From assembly GCA_003612485.1 (NCBI GenBank), contig RAZA01000009.1, forward strand, positions 62,001 to 126,000: a stretch of 64,000 nt of DNA. The letters run 5' to 3'. The stretch is from a bacterium D16-50 (GTDB lineage: Bacteria; Bacillota; Clostridia; Lachnospirales; Lachnospiraceae). Below, piece by piece: positions 9,225 through 19,479 of the stretch. Under the pieces are notes generated by a model. That model did no database searches. It was not told the origin of the DNA and saw only the letters and a program-made list of their open reading frames with translations. Made by a program: the position numbers and the translations under genes. Position 1 is the first letter of the stretch. Each line of letters opens with the position of its first letter.

Positions 9225-12200
9225 GAATCCGAATGTAAAACGTGTCATGGTTATCGGTTCCGGCCCTATCGTCATCGGGCAGGCGGCGGAGTTTGACTAT
9301 GCCGGCACTCAGGCCTGCCGCTCTTTGAAGGAGGAGGGAGTGGAGGTTATTCTGGTGAACTCCAATCCCGCCACCATCATGACGGACAGAGATATCGCGG
9401 ACAAGGTGTATATTGAGCCTCTCACCGTCAGGGTGCTGGAGCAGATCATAGAGAAGGAGAAGCCGGACAGCATACTGCCTACCCTTGGAGGGCAGGCAGG
9501 CCTGAACCTCGGCATGGAGCTGGAGGAGTCGGGATTCCTTGCCGCCAGAGGGGTGCGGCTTCTGGGAACCACAGCCGCCACCATCCGCAACGCCGAGGGG
9601 CGGCAGGAGTTCAAGGATCTGATGGAGCGCATCGGGGAGCCCTGCGCCGCCTCCAAGGTGGTGGAGACGGTGGAGGAGGGCGTGGTCTTTGCCAATTCCA
9701 TCGGCTATCCGGTGGTGCTGCGTCCGGCTTATACGCTGGGAGGCTCCGGGGGAGGCATCGCCCGAAATCAGCCGGAGCTGGAGGAGATTCTGGAAAACGG
9801 CCTGCGGCTGTCCCGGGTGGGACAGGTGCTGGTGGAGCGCTGCATTGCCGGCTGGAAGGAAATCGAGTATGAAGTGATGCGGGACGGGGCGGGAAACTGC
9901 ATTACTGTCTGCAATATGGAAAATATCGATCCGGTGGGGGTGCATACGGGGGACAGCATCGTGGTAGCCCCCTCCCAGACGCTGGGGGACAAGGAGTACC
10001 AGATGCTGCGGACCTCCGCCCTGAACATCATCAGCGAGCTGAAGATCACCGGGGGCTGCAATGTGCAGTTTGCCCTGCATCCCACCAGCTTTGAATACTG
10101 CGTCATCGAGGTGAATCCCAGAGTGAGCCGTTCTTCGGCTCTGGCATCCAAGGCCACCGGATACCCCATTGCCAAGGTGGCGGCCAAGATCGCATTGGGA
10201 TACACTCTGGACGAAATCACCAATGCCATCACGAAAAAGACCTATGCCAGTTTTGAGCCAACGCTGGATTACTGTGTGGTCAAGCTGCCGAGGCTTCCCT
10301 TCGATAAATTCATCACTGCCAAGAGAATTCTGACAACACAGATGAAGGCTACCGGGGAGGTCATGAGTATCTGCGATAATTTCGAGGGAGCTTTGATGAA
10401 AGCCATACGCTCTCTGGAGCAGCATGTGGACTGTCTGCTTGGCTATGATTTCGGCGGACTGTCTTTGGAAGAATTAAAGAAGAAGCTGAAGGCGGCAGAC
10501 GATAGGCGTATCTGGCTGATTGCAGAGGCCATTCGCAAGGGGATCAGCCTGAATGAAATCCATGAGATTACAGGGATCGATATATGGTTTTTGGACAAGA
10601 TAGCTATTTTGGTGGAAATGGAGGAGGCTCTGAAGGGACAAGAGCTGACCCCGGAGCTTTTGAGGGAGGCAAAGCGGCTGGAGTTTCCAGACACTGTTAT
10701 CGGCAGGCTTTCGGGCAGATCTGAGGACGAGATCAAGGGGCTGCGCCATGCATACGGAATCCGGGCAGTGTACAAAATGGTGGATACTTGTGCCGCAGAG
10801 TTTGCCGCTTCCACACCCTATTATTACTCGGTGTACGGCGGAGAATGCGAGGCCGGCGGTGTTTCCTATGAAGGGCCAAGAGACGGCTGCTTCCCTATGG
10901 AGGAGCAGGGAGACCGGAGGCTTCCCGCAGAAAGGACCGGGGCGGGCTTTTCGCCGGTGCCGGAAAACGGGAAGGAAAAGAGCCGCAGGAAGGTGCTGGT
11001 GCTGGGCTCCGGGCCTATCCGCATCGGGCAGGGAATCGAGTTCGATTACTGCTCCGTCCATGCCACATGGGCGTTTTCCAGAGCAGGCTATGAGACCATC
11101 ATCATCAACAACAATCCGGAGACGGTGAGCACGGATTTCGATATTGCGGACAAGCTGTACTTTGAGCCTCTGACTCCTGAGGATGTGGAGTCCATTGTAA
11201 ATATCGAGAAGCCGGAGGGGGCGGTGGTGCAGTTCGGCGGACAGACAGCCATCAAGCTTACGGAGAGCCTAATGCGCATGGGTGTTCCGGTTCTGGGCAC
11301 TAAGGCGGAGGACGTGGACGCGGCGGAGGACAGGGAGCTGTTCGACAAGATTCTGGAGGAGGCGGGGATTCCCAGAGCGGCGGGGGGCACGGTGTACACT
11401 GCCGAGGAGGCCAAGGCCGTGGCAAACCGTCTGGGCTATCCCGTGCTGGTGCGTCCCTCCTACGTGCTGGGAGGTCAGGGAATGCAGATTGCCATCTCCG
11501 ATCAGGAGATCGAGGAGTTCATGGCCATCATCAACCGCATCGCACAGGATCATCCCATTCTGGTGGACAAGTACCTGCAGGGCAAGGAGGTGGAGGTGGA
11601 CGCGGTGTGCGACGGCACCGACATCCTGATTCCCGGTATCATGGAGCATATCGAGAGGACGGGAGTTCATTCCGGGGACAGTATTTCCGTGTATCCCGCC
11701 CATACCATCGGAAAGCTGGTGAAGGACAAGATTGCGGAGTATACTGCAAGACTTGCAAGGGCGCTTCATGTGAAGGGACTGATCAACATCCAGTTCATTG
11801 CCATAGGAGAAGATGTGTATGTAATTGAAGTGAATCCCCGTTCTTCCCGCACGGTGCCTTATATCAGTAAGGTCACGGGGATCCCCATCGTGGATCTGGC
11901 CACGGAAGTGATCTTGGGCAAGACCATCCGGGAGCTGGGCTATGAGCCGGGCCTGCAGCCGGAGGCGGATTATTATGCCATCAAGATGCCGGTGTTTTCC
12001 TTTGAGAAGATCCGTGGGGCGGAAATCAGCTTGGGGCCGGAGATGAAGTCCACCGGCGAGTGTCTAGGCATAGCGAAGGTCTTCCACGAAGCGCTGTACA
12101 AGGCGTTTCTGGGGGCCGGCGTGAATCTGCCCAGACATAAAAATATGATTATTACCGTGAAGGATGCGGACAAGGGGGAGGCTATTGAGATCGGCCGCCG

Positions 12201-12525
12201 CTTCGAGAAATTGGGATATACCATCTATGCCACCAGAAGCACGGCGGCAGCCTTGAATGAGGCGGGAGTCAAGGCCAGAAAGGTGAACAAGATTTCTCAG
12301 GAGTCTCCCACGGTGATGGACCTGATTCTGGGCCATAGGATCGACTTAGTCATCGACACGCCCACTCAGGGGAGGGACAAGTCCAGAGACGGATTCCTGA
12401 TCCGACGCACCGCCATCGAGACCGGCGTGTACTGCATCACGGCCATGGACACTGCGAGGGCGCTGGTGACCAGTCTTGAGAACGCCAGCAAAGACCTGAC
12501 TCTGGTGGACGTGGCAGGGCTGTGA
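9217..12525 (+). CDS. carB: Carbamoyl-phosphate synthase large subunit
   Basis: A 1102-residue CarB. The first half opens with [21 protein letters not shown], and the second half with [20 protein letters not shown]. Each carries an ATP-grasp domain (for example [13 protein letters not shown] and [13 protein letters not shown]). A C-terminal methylglyoxal-synthase-like regulatory domain covers the last ~130 residues. The linker between halves (about residues 537-590, 10,830-10,990) is roughly 40 residues longer than usual and of low conservation. The start at 9217 follows AAGGGGGG; upstream in-frame codons come from the repeat and were not used. The glutamine-dependent enzyme needs CarA. Confidence 0.96.
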   Translation: MPKNPNVKRVMVIGSGPIVIGQAAEFDYAGTQACRSLKEEGVEVILVNSNPATIMTDRDIADKVYIEPLTVRVLEQIIEKEKPDSILPTLGGQAGLNLGMELEESGFLAARGVRLLGTTAATIRNAEGRQEFKDLMERIGEPCAASKVVETVEEGVVFANSIGYPVVLRPAYTLGGSGGGIARNQPELEEILENGLRLSRVGQVLVERCIAGWKEIEYEVMRDGAGNCITVCNMENIDPVGVHTGDSIVVAPSQTLGDKEYQMLRTSALNIISELKITGGCNVQFALHPTSFEYCVIEVNPRVSRSSALASKATGYPIAKVAAKIALGYTLDEITNAITKKTYASFEPTLDYCVVKLPRLPFDKFITAKRILTTQMKATGEVMSICDNFEGALMKAIRSLEQHVDCLLGYDFGGLSLEELKKKLKAADDRRIWLIAEAIRKGISLNEIHEITGIDIWFLDKIAILVEMEEALKGQELTPELLREAKRLEFPDTVIGRLSGRSEDEIKGLRHAYGIRAVYKMVDTCAAEFAASTPYYYSVYGGECEAGGVSYEGPRDGCFPMEEQGDRRLPAERTGAGFSPVPENGKEKSRRKVLVLGSGPIRIGQGIEFDYCSVHATWAFSRAGYETIIINNNPETVSTDFDIADKLYFEPLTPEDVESIVNIEKPEGAVVQFGGQTAIKLTESLMRMGVPVLGTKAEDVDAAEDRELFDKILEEAGIPRAAGGTVYTAEEAKAVANRLGYPVLVRPSYVLGGQGMQIAISDQEIEEFMAIINRIAQDHPILVDKYLQGKEVEVDAVCDGTDILIPGIMEHIERTGVHSGDSISVYPAHTIGKLVKDKIAEYTARLARALHVKGLINIQFIAIGEDVYVIEVNPRSSRTVPYISKVTGIPIVDLATEVILGKTIRELGYEPGLQPEADYYAIKMPVFSFEKIRGAEISLGPEMKSTGECLGIAKVFHEALYKAFLGAGVNLPRHKNMIITVKDADKGEAIEIGRRFEKLGYTIYATRSTAAALNEAGVKARKVNKISQESPTVMDLILGHRIDLVIDTPTQGRDKSRDGFLIRRTAIETGVYCITAMDTARALVTSLENASKDLTLVDVAGL

Positions 12526-12738
12526 GGGGCTGTAGAGCGCCACGCCTTATCTGGCTTCTCCGTATTTCTTCAGTAGATGAACTTGGGGTGGCCCATGATG
12601 GATGCGGGTATGGCCCTCTTACGACAACGGACTGGATTTCCTGAATGGGAAAGTGGGTTGATGGGTTTATTATGACCATGACTGGCGGTGGGGCAGGGGG
12701 AATGAAGGCCAGCGGCCAGTATGGTCAGGAGAGATAGA

Positions 12739-14292
12739 ATGATTTTTCACAGCAATAGCAGGTATAAGGAATATCTGGAAATGATGGAAGGGGAAATAGA
12801 GAAGCTGGAAAGCGGAGATCTGGGGCGGCTTCGCTCGGTGTACGGTGCTTTTGCCACACAAGATTATCAATTGATAAAGCGTGCGGGGGAGGCGGTGCGG
12901 CGGCAGCTGTCACCCATGACAAACCTGCAGCTGCTGGGGCTGTGCCGGAAGTTTGGGTCTTACACTTCATTGGAATGGTCAATAAACTGGGCGGAGGTGT
13001 CCCCGGACCGGATACAAAAGGTGCTCTCCGGGGAAGCTTGTAGGTATATACTGATTCTGGGTTCTTTCCATCCTAACGGATACTATCGGGAAAAATGTGT
13101 ACTTGCCATGGCAGATTATCCGGGGATGTTGTTCTGGGTTTTTCCCAGAATGAATGACTGGGTGGAGCAGGTGCGTGACGTAGCAGACGTAGTCTTGGAC
13201 AAATTTTTAATAGGCTGCGGCGCAAAAGAGCTGATGGAAAGCATTCCGGCATTTGAGCGCCTTCGGGCAGGCCGACGCAGGACAGAGGGCCGGATGCAGG
13301 TATTGGAGGAACAGATAGAGGAAAGGCTTTCCCATGTCCTGAGGGAAATGGAACCGGGGGAAATATTCTGCATGGAGCCTGCAGTGCGCATGGCGCTGTA
13401 TAGGACGGCAGTGGGCAGCGCGCTGTGGAGCCTTGAGGAAATGGAAGCCTATCAGGAAAGGGAAAAAGTATCCTGCCTGAAAAGATTTCTGACTCGGAAA
13501 ATCTTTTCCCATCCGGACTGCACGCCGGAGAGGGCACAACGTTACCTTTGGGACACCTCCTCACAAGTTCGGAGGATGGCGGTGGAATATCGTTATGAGC
13601 GGCTGAAATCGGGATGGCCGGGTCTGGACAGAATGCTGTTGGACAAGAGCAGGGGTGTCAGGGAATATGTGGTTTATATTCTGGAAAGGCATGGCGGAGT
13701 GGATATCCGGGAATATTATCTGGGTCATCTGGAGGATCTCAGGCCCGAAAACGCGATTCTGGGTCTGGCGGAGTACAGCAGGAGCGGAAATGTCCTCCCT
13801 CTGGTAAAATGTCTGCAGAGACCTGAGCGCAGTGTTCTGAAATGTACGCTTCTGGCATTGGGCAGTCAGGAAGATTTTTCGGATGAGGAACTTTTCTGGG
13901 GGTATCTTCTGGAGGAACGGATCGAACTGTCCAGAGCAGCGTTTTTGTCCATCCGGAAAAAGAGGTTTCATTTCGGAGCAGAGCGGATTTACGGGGCATA
14001 TAGAAAAGCGGAATATGCGCATCAGAAAAAATACCTGCTGAAACTGCTGCTGGCAGAGAGTTCCTGGGAAAGGCTGCCCTTTCTGCTTCGGCTGTATAGG
14101 CGGGATATGCCGGAGCTGGAGGGCGATCAGATTCTGTCGGGCATTCAGGTCCGCTTTATGTATGCACAGGTTTCGCAGGTCCTCCATAGGGATATTCTTT
14201 CAGCATTGGAGGAGTGCCGTGGAGAACTTCCGGCCGGGGTGGAGGAGGGCATTCTGTATGACCTGCGGTTTTTGGCGCACAGACCCGGATAA
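12739..14292 (+). CDS. Alpha-helical (HEAT-like) repeat protein of unknown function
   Basis: A 517-residue, leucine- and arginine-rich, almost wholly helical protein. From about residue 270 on, paired-helix repeats with a HEAT-like rhythm can be seen (for example SSQVRRMAVEYRYERLKSG, then KSRGVREYVVYILERHGG, then RSVLKCTLLALG). No catalytic motif, signal peptide or membrane helix was recognised. Such solenoids usually bind proteins. The ATG at 12739 has AGGAGA seven bases upstream and is preferred to the earlier ATG at 12721. It is a single gene between carB and a stretch without genes. Confidence 0.55.
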   Translation: MIFHSNSRYKEYLEMMEGEIEKLESGDLGRLRSVYGAFATQDYQLIKRAGEAVRRQLSPMTNLQLLGLCRKFGSYTSLEWSINWAEVSPDRIQKVLSGEACRYILILGSFHPNGYYREKCVLAMADYPGMLFWVFPRMNDWVEQVRDVADVVLDKFLIGCGAKELMESIPAFERLRAGRRRTEGRMQVLEEQIEERLSHVLREMEPGEIFCMEPAVRMALYRTAVGSALWSLEEMEAYQEREKVSCLKRFLTRKIFSHPDCTPERAQRYLWDTSSQVRRMAVEYRYERLKSGWPGLDRMLLDKSRGVREYVVYILERHGGVDIREYYLGHLEDLRPENAILGLAEYSRSGNVLPLVKCLQRPERSVLKCTLLALGSQEDFSDEELFWGYLLEERIELSRAAFLSIRKKRFHFGAERIYGAYRKAEYAHQKKYLLKLLLAESSWERLPFLLRLYRRDMPELEGDQILSGIQVRFMYAQVSQVLHRDILSALEECRGELPAGVEEGILYDLRFLAHRPG

Positions 14293-14682
14293 AACGGATC
14301 TTAAGCATACAATTCTGTATCCGGGTGCTCCCTATGGTATTTCCGCCAGTTTTCTCCTACATGGGCGACTTTGCAGACGGTTCCACGGCTTGCAAAACAT
14401 ATGTTGTATAACAGTTTAGACTGAGCTAGACTGTTGCCAAGCGGTTGCTTTTTCAAGACGGCAGTCAGGCCGTTCTTTCTGTTCGGAGACATTGCAATTA
14501 TTGGCTTCGCGGAAGGGGCTGTCAGAACTGTTGCGGAAAAATGTTGATCTGTAGGCAAAAACCAAACCCATGAAAAGCTGCTGCATTCCGGGTAATGTCT
14601 GAGTGGGAGCGGTCAGGAAGTGAGGCGCAGCCAACAAAACCGAGCAGAAATAGTCAGGATTTTTACAGGCGGATAGGATATT
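14293..14682. other. 390-base stretch without a recognised gene
   Basis: Open frames here are short, lack ribosome sites and resemble no family known to me. A 73-codon frame on the minus strand (14,416-14,637) has odd composition and no good start signal. No convincing terminator or promoter was found. The stretch may be decayed sequence. Confidence 0.5.
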
Positions 14683-15675
14683 ATGGATTTGTCACTAAGG
14701 GAAACGGACGGAAGGACATCCGGAATCGGAGGACGGCAGGGAGGAAGCGTGGACTGGCTGACAGGGTTAAAGACGGCAATCGACTATATGGAGGGGCATC
14801 TGCTCGAAGACATTGGCGCGCAGGAAGTGGCGGATGCAGTGTATCTTTCCCCTTTTTATTTCCAGAAGTGCTTTAAAATCATTACGGGATATTCCATCGG
14901 AGAGTATTTGAAGAACCGCAGGCTGTATCTGGCGGGTCTGGAGGTGCTGAAGTCGAATACTTCCGGGAATGAAGCCCGGGGTGGCGGGATAGGGAAGGTC
15001 ATAGATCTGGCGTACAAGTACCGGTACGATACACCGGAGAGCTTCAGCAGGGCTTTCACCCGCTTCCATGGGGTGTCTCCCATGCAGCTTCGGACACAGC
15101 CGCATCAGATCAAGGTATTTCTTCCGTTGACAGTGGAGATTTCAGTAAAAGGAGGCAGCAGGATGGAGTATAGGGTTGAGAAAAGAGGAGCCATGAAGAT
15201 GATCGGGTTTGAAAGGGTGTTTTCCTATGAAAACTCCTATCAGGAGATTCCCAAATTCTGGCAGGAATTCTGCGGGAAATATTGCGGACATGATGCGCCC
15301 GGGGAGTCGGCAGAGGAAGGTATCCGTCAGGTCATTGCGGAGTGCGCAGTGGGAGAATTCGGCGTCTGCGTGGAGGGCGAAGGCGATGCGGAACATTTCC
15401 GTTATTATATCGCGGGGGCCTATCAGGGCGGTGAAGTGCCGGAGGGGATGAAGGTTATTGACATTCCTGCCAGTGAGTGGGCGAAATTTAGATGCACCGG
15501 CGTCGTGCCCAACGCGGTGCAGACAGTTAATACGCGGATATTCAGGGAATGGCTTCCCGGAAACAAGGAGTATGAGATGGCCTTCCATCTGAATATCGAG
15601 TGGTATTCCAGCGGCGACACAGACAGTGAGAACTACGAAAGCGCCATCTGGATACCGGTGAAACGTCTGGGATAA
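14683..15675 (+). CDS. AraC-family regulator with GyrI-like effector domain
   Basis: A 330-residue protein. An AraC-type double helix-turn-helix lies at residues about 25-140 (IGAQEVADAVYLSPFYFQKCFK, ending TPESFSRAFTRFHGVSPMQ). A GyrI/effector-binding domain (about 165-330) ends in the typical ESAIWIPVK. This Rob/SoxS-plus-GyrI layout often senses bulky amphipathic compounds or drugs. No efflux gene is adjacent, so the target is unknown. A moderate AGGA lies upstream of the ATG. Confidence 0.85.
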   Translation: MDLSLRETDGRTSGIGGRQGGSVDWLTGLKTAIDYMEGHLLEDIGAQEVADAVYLSPFYFQKCFKIITGYSIGEYLKNRRLYLAGLEVLKSNTSGNEARGGGIGKVIDLAYKYRYDTPESFSRAFTRFHGVSPMQLRTQPHQIKVFLPLTVEISVKGGSRMEYRVEKRGAMKMIGFERVFSYENSYQEIPKFWQEFCGKYCGHDAPGESAEEGIRQVIAECAVGEFGVCVEGEGDAEHFRYYIAGAYQGGEVPEGMKVIDIPASEWAKFRCTGVVPNAVQTVNTRIFREWLPGNKEYEMAFHLNIEWYSSGDTDSENYESAIWIPVKRLG

Positions 15676-15907
15676 GAGTCCTGCGGCAGTGTTCCTTCCC
15701 GGGGCAGTCCATGATTTTTCCTGCCCCCCAAAGGGGAACATGGTATCTGTTCTTTCCGGTCAGAAGACTTTGGGAAAAAGGTATGGAAGGGAAAGGAAAC
15801 AGAGGCGAAGGGACTTATGATGGAACTTCTTAAAGCTCCGGAGCGGAAGGATATAAATAAAAGATGGGATAAAAGACAAAAAGCGGAGAAAAGTGGTGAA
15901 AACCCTC
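15676..15907. other. Gene-free region before the thrS promoter
   Basis: No open frame with a ribosome site is present in these ~230 bases. A weak hairpin around 15,705-15,745 (CCATG/CATGG ends) might end the upstream transcript, but it lacks a clear T-run. Confidence 0.4.
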
Positions 15908-15936
15908 TTTACATTTCATTCCGAAAGTATTATGAT
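15908..15936 (+). promoter_or_regulatory. Probable sigma-A promoter for the thrS transcript
   Basis: TTTACA (15,908-15,913), a 17-base spacer and TATGAT (15,931-15,936) fit the vegetative consensus. The start would fall about 75 bases before the T-box stem I. Confidence 0.65.
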
Positions 15937-16010
15937 TAAAAATCATAAGTTCCGCGCATGGGCCTGAGGCAGACCAAGAAGGCTGTCCTTGGGTGCAAAT
16001 GCAATATTCT

Positions 16011-16350
16011 AAAGCGTTGATGAGAAGAGTAGGATGCAGGAGCGCCTCAGAGAGAACCGCCCGGGGAACCGGGGCTGGGAGCGGTTTGGCGGCAAGCATT
16101 CCGAAGACCATCTCGGAGCGGCTCTAATCAAGCCCGGAGGCATCCGTTATCGGCAAATGAAGGTGGCAGGCTATCCCCGCAAGGGTGGCGGCAGGTTCCG
16201 CATGGGAGCGGGTCTGCGTTTGTCCGGCGGCCGGATCTGATCAAAAGCAGATCTAGGGCGCGTGGGGGCGGGAAGGCTGCAAAAAGGGTGGAACCGCGTT
16301 CAAAAGATGAGACGTCCCTTGCAATAGGAATATTGCAGGGGGCTTTTTGT
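16011..16350 (+). promoter_or_regulatory. T-box leader, threonine type
   Basis: All main parts are visible. Stem I opens with GATGAGAAGAGTA (16,019-16,031). The specifier loop reads GAAG-ACC-A with codon ACC (Thr) at 16,107-16,109. The conserved antiterminator sequence AGGGTGGAACCGCG is at 16,285-16,298. A terminator follows, with arms near 16,316-16,326 and 16,331-16,340 and then CTTTTTG. Uncharged tRNA-Thr should stabilise the antiterminator and allow transcription. The specifier agrees with thrS downstream, but a 78-codon ORF lies between and would be under the same control. Confidence 0.93.
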
Positions 16351-16382
16351 CATGCTTATCCATATGGGAAAGGAGATTGAGA

Positions 16383-16619
16383 ATGGAAAATTTTATGGAA
16401 AGCTTAAGAAAGTGGAAAAAGGACTGCTTCGAGGGAGAGGTGACCATGCCGAAGGTGACATTCTGGCTGGCAGCGGCGGTGTGCCTGCTGGCGGGAGTGG
16501 TGTATGGCCTGCTGAAAGCGCCTATGACTGCAGGCTACCATAAATATGTGGGCTGTAATAATGGGAATAATTTCAGCGGCGGAAGAGAGTGCTGCTGTGA
16601 AAGAGACGAAGAGGAATAG
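16383..16619 (+). CDS. Small single-pass membrane protein with cysteine-rich tail, T-box controlled
   Basis: A 78-residue protein. It has a charged start (MENFMESLRKWKKDCFEG), one hydrophobic segment at about residues 22-42 (VTFWLAAAVCLLAGVVYGLL) and a tail containing GGRECCCERDEEE. AAAGGAGA precedes the ATG at 16,383. It is the first gene after the threonine T-box, 55 bases before thrS. I do not recognise the family. Good start signals, a membrane helix and the position make it a real gene. Whether it relates to threonine or is only co-regulated is unknown. Confidence 0.7.
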   Translation: MENFMESLRKWKKDCFEGEVTMPKVTFWLAAAVCLLAGVVYGLLKAPMTAGYHKYVGCNNGNNFSGGRECCCERDEEE

Positions 16620-16674
16620 AAAAGCATTCAATATTTGGATAAATGCCCACAAGGTTGGGTAGGGAGGTAGAATG

Positions 16675-18651
16675 ATGAAGATTACATTGAAGGACGGCTC
16701 CGTGAAGGAGTATGAAAAGGCTATGAGCGTGTATGACATAGCTATGGATATCAGCGAGGGGCTTGCCCGGGCGGCATGCTGCGGAAAGGCGGACGGAGAG
16801 ACTGTGGATCTGCGCACCGTCATCGATAGGGACTGCCGGCTGGCGATCTGCACCGCCGCCGACCCGGAGGGGCTGGCGACCATTCGCCACACTGCCTCCC
16901 ATGTGCTTGCGGAGGCGGTGAAGAGCTTGTTCCCGGAGGCCAGACTTGCCATCGGCCCCAGCATCGACACGGGATTTTATTATGATTTTGACCACGCTCC
17001 TTTTTCCAGAGAGGATCTGGATGCCTTGGAGGCGGAGATGAAGAAGATCATCAAAAAGGGCGTCAAGCTGGATAAATTTACCCTGCCGCGGGCGGAAGCG
17101 ATCCAATTCATGGAGGACAAAAAGGAGCCTTATAAGGCGGAGCTGATACGGGATCTGCCCGAGGACGCGGAGATTTCTTTTTACAGTCAGGGTGACTTCG
17201 TGGACCTGTGCGCCGGCCCTCATCTGATGAGCACAAAGGGCATCAAGGCCTTCAAACTGACCTCTTCGTCCATGGCTTATTGGCGGGGTGATTCCGAGAA
17301 GGCCAGACTGCAGCGCATTTATGGAACAGCATACAATAATAAAGAGGAGCTGGCGGAGCATCTGGAGAGAATGGAGGATGCCAAGCGCCGGGACCACAAT
17401 CGGCTGGGAAGAGAGATGGAGCTGTTTACCACCGTGGATGTCATAGGGCAGGGCCTGCCCCTCTTTACTCCCAAGGGAACCAAGATGATCATGAAGCTCC
17501 AGCGCTGGATCGAGGATCTGGAGGACAAGGAATGGGGGTATGTCCGCACCAGAACGCCTTTGATGGCCAAGAGCGATCTGTACAAGATTTCGGGGCATTG
17601 GGATCACTATAAGGACGGGATGTTCATATTGGGAGACGAGGAGAAGGACAAGGAGGTATTTGCCCTGAGGCCCATGACCTGCCCTTTCCAGTATTATGTA
17701 TACAAGAACAGCCAGAAATCCTATAGAGATCTGCCTTATCGCATGAGCGAGACCTCCACGCTGTTCCGCAGCGAGGATTCCGGGGAGATGCATGGGCTTA
17801 CCCGAGTGAGGCAGTTCACTATCACGGAGGCCCATATCGTGCTTCGCCCGGATCAGGCGGAGGAGGAGCTGAAGAACTGTCTGGATCTGGCCTATCATGT
17901 GCTGAAGACTCTGGGGCTGCAGGATGAGGTAACTTATCGTCTGTCTAAATGGGATCCGGAGAACAAGGCGAAATATCTGGGGGACGACAATTATTGGAAC
18001 AGCACGCAGGATGCCCTGCGCACGGTGCTTCGGGAAAAGGCCGTGAGTTTCGTGGAGGCAGACGGGGAGGCGGCGTTCTATGGGCCCAAGATCGACATTC
18101 AGGCCAAGAATGTGTACGGCAAAGAGGATACCATGATCACCATTCAGCTGGACTGCGCCATTGCCGAGAATTTCGACATGTACTATGTGGACCAGAACGG
18201 CGATAAGGTGCGCCCCTATATCATCCATAGGACATCCATGGGCTGCTACGAGCGGACGCTGGCATGGCTTATCGAAAAATACGCGGGAAAATTCCCCACA
18301 TGGCTCTGCCCGGAGCAGGTCAGGGTACTTCCTATCTCCGAAAAGTACGAGGCCTATGCCGCTAAGGTGCAAAAGGAGCTGCAGGCAAGAGATATCGACG
18401 TCACTGTTGACAACCGCTCCGAGAAGATCGGCTTCAAGATCAGGGAGACCAGACTGGCCAAGGTGCCTTATATGCTGATTGTGGGGCAGAAGGAGGAAGA
18501 AGAAGGATTGGTGTCTGTAAGGAGTCGTTTCGCCGGAGACGAGGGACAGAAACCCTTGGAGGCATTTCTGGAGCAGATCTGTCAGGAGATCAGGACGAAG
18601 GAGATCCGGCAGGAAATGCCGCAGGAAGAAGGAAAGGCCGCTTCCGTATAA
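16675..18651 (+). CDS. thrS: Threonyl-tRNA synthetase
   Basis: A 658-residue class-II synthetase of normal length. Order: TGS domain (residues 1-62), the editing domain with HTASHVLAEAV (zinc-like HxxxH, about 75) and DLCAGPHL, the catalytic core with RPMTCPFQ, the RSEDSGEMHGLTRVRQF motif and HRTSMGCYERTLAWLIE, and a C-terminal anticodon-binding domain. It charges tRNA-Thr. The start at 16,675 is seven bases after GGGAGG; an ATG three bases earlier is too close. Its transcript begins with the threonine T-box. Confidence 0.97.
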   Translation: MKITLKDGSVKEYEKAMSVYDIAMDISEGLARAACCGKADGETVDLRTVIDRDCRLAICTAADPEGLATIRHTASHVLAEAVKSLFPEARLAIGPSIDTGFYYDFDHAPFSREDLDALEAEMKKIIKKGVKLDKFTLPRAEAIQFMEDKKEPYKAELIRDLPEDAEISFYSQGDFVDLCAGPHLMSTKGIKAFKLTSSSMAYWRGDSEKARLQRIYGTAYNNKEELAEHLERMEDAKRRDHNRLGREMELFTTVDVIGQGLPLFTPKGTKMIMKLQRWIEDLEDKEWGYVRTRTPLMAKSDLYKISGHWDHYKDGMFILGDEEKDKEVFALRPMTCPFQYYVYKNSQKSYRDLPYRMSETSTLFRSEDSGEMHGLTRVRQFTITEAHIVLRPDQAEEELKNCLDLAYHVLKTLGLQDEVTYRLSKWDPENKAKYLGDDNYWNSTQDALRTVLREKAVSFVEADGEAAFYGPKIDIQAKNVYGKEDTMITIQLDCAIAENFDMYYVDQNGDKVRPYIIHRTSMGCYERTLAWLIEKYAGKFPTWLCPEQVRVLPISEKYEAYAAKVQKELQARDIDVTVDNRSEKIGFKIRETRLAKVPYMLIVGQKEEEEGLVSVRSRFAGDEGQKPLEAFLEQICQEIRTKEIRQEMPQEEGKAASV

Positions 18652-18849
18652 ACGGTCTGCCGAAAATTATGTTGTTGTTTTTTGCCGTTACATTTTGAGG
18701 TGTGAAAAATCCGTATATGCCGCCGGAAAAAGGGCATACTGTTCCTGACAGGAATAGATGCTTTGCGTTCATCGCTTCTGACTGCCGCGTTGCTGACATG
18801 CTGTTGACATGCTGCGGCGGTCTTGCGGGACGTATGGAAGGAGGAAAAT

Positions 18850-19176
18850 ATGGCGGATTTGAAATGTGCGGTGGAGAATTGCACCTACAATGACAAGGAG
18901 CAGCACCTATGCTGCAAAGGGGATATCTGCGTGGGCGGGCAGCATGCCTGCAGCTGTGACGGAACCTGCTGCGAGAGCTTCATTCAGGAAAGAGAGGGCA
19001 GGGATTCCTTCAAAAGCTCCGTTGTTCATCCCAGCAAGACCATCAGCATTGACTGCGAGGCGGTAAAATGTGTATATAATTCCAATTACAAATGCCATGC
19101 GGATCACGTTGACATCAAGGGCTGCGGAGCCTGCGCCTGCGAAGGCACGGTCTGTGCTACTTTCAAAGAGAAATAA
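18850..19176 (+). CDS. DUF1540 protein, two tandem domains
   Basis: A 108-residue cysteine-rich protein made of two DUF1540 units: LKCAVENCTYND followed by CSCDGTCCESF, and CEAVKCVYNSNYKC followed by CACEGTVCATF. The cysteine spacing suggests metal binding. DUF1540 proteins are common in spore-forming clostridia, and their role is not known. The ATG at 18,850 follows GGAAGGAGG. Two terminator-like hairpins lie after the stop. Confidence 0.85.
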   Translation: MADLKCAVENCTYNDKEQHLCCKGDICVGGQHACSCDGTCCESFIQEREGRDSFKSSVVHPSKTISIDCEAVKCVYNSNYKCHADHVDIKGCGACACEGTVCATFKEK

Positions 19177-19190
19177 TATTCAAGCCGTAG

Positions 19191-19273
19191 GCCAAGGCTT
19201 CTTGCTTTGGCTTTCGGATCAGGAACGGGAAGAAGAACCGTCATGAGCCCTGAAGGGACTTGTGGCGGTTTTT
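19191..19273 (+). terminator. Two terminator-like hairpins after the DUF1540 gene
   Basis: The first pairs GCCAAGGC (19,191) with GCTTTGGC (19,204) around TTCTT and runs into TTT. The second pairs AACCG (19,236) with CGGTT (19,266) and runs into TTT. Either could stop transcription before the thioesterase gene. Confidence 0.5.
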
Positions 19274-19479
19274 CGCCGTTTCGGCACATTGACAGACATG
19301 AGGATGTGGGATAGAATGGAAAGTATGGCGGAAGGTATGGCCTGAGAGAAAATAAAAGATACGAAAAAGAAAGCATGAAGGGCGGCATATTCAGGCAAGA
19401 GTTGCATGGAAGAATTGCATAGACGAATTGCATGGAAGCGACTCAAATGGCCGATAGCTGAATGGGAAAGGGAGTCAGG

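Noticed and set aside
12526..12738. tRNA or small RNA between carB and the helical-repeat gene
   Set aside because: No cloverleaf, no TTCGA-type T-loop and no terminator were found in the stretch.
14416..14637. A 73-codon minus-strand ORF in the gap before the AraC-GyrI gene
   Set aside because: No ribosome site, no promoter and unusual composition. It may be decayed sequence.
16573..18372. A 599-codon minus-strand frame opposite thrS
   Set aside because: Same reason: thrS is unmistakable, and the minus frame has no recognisable domain.
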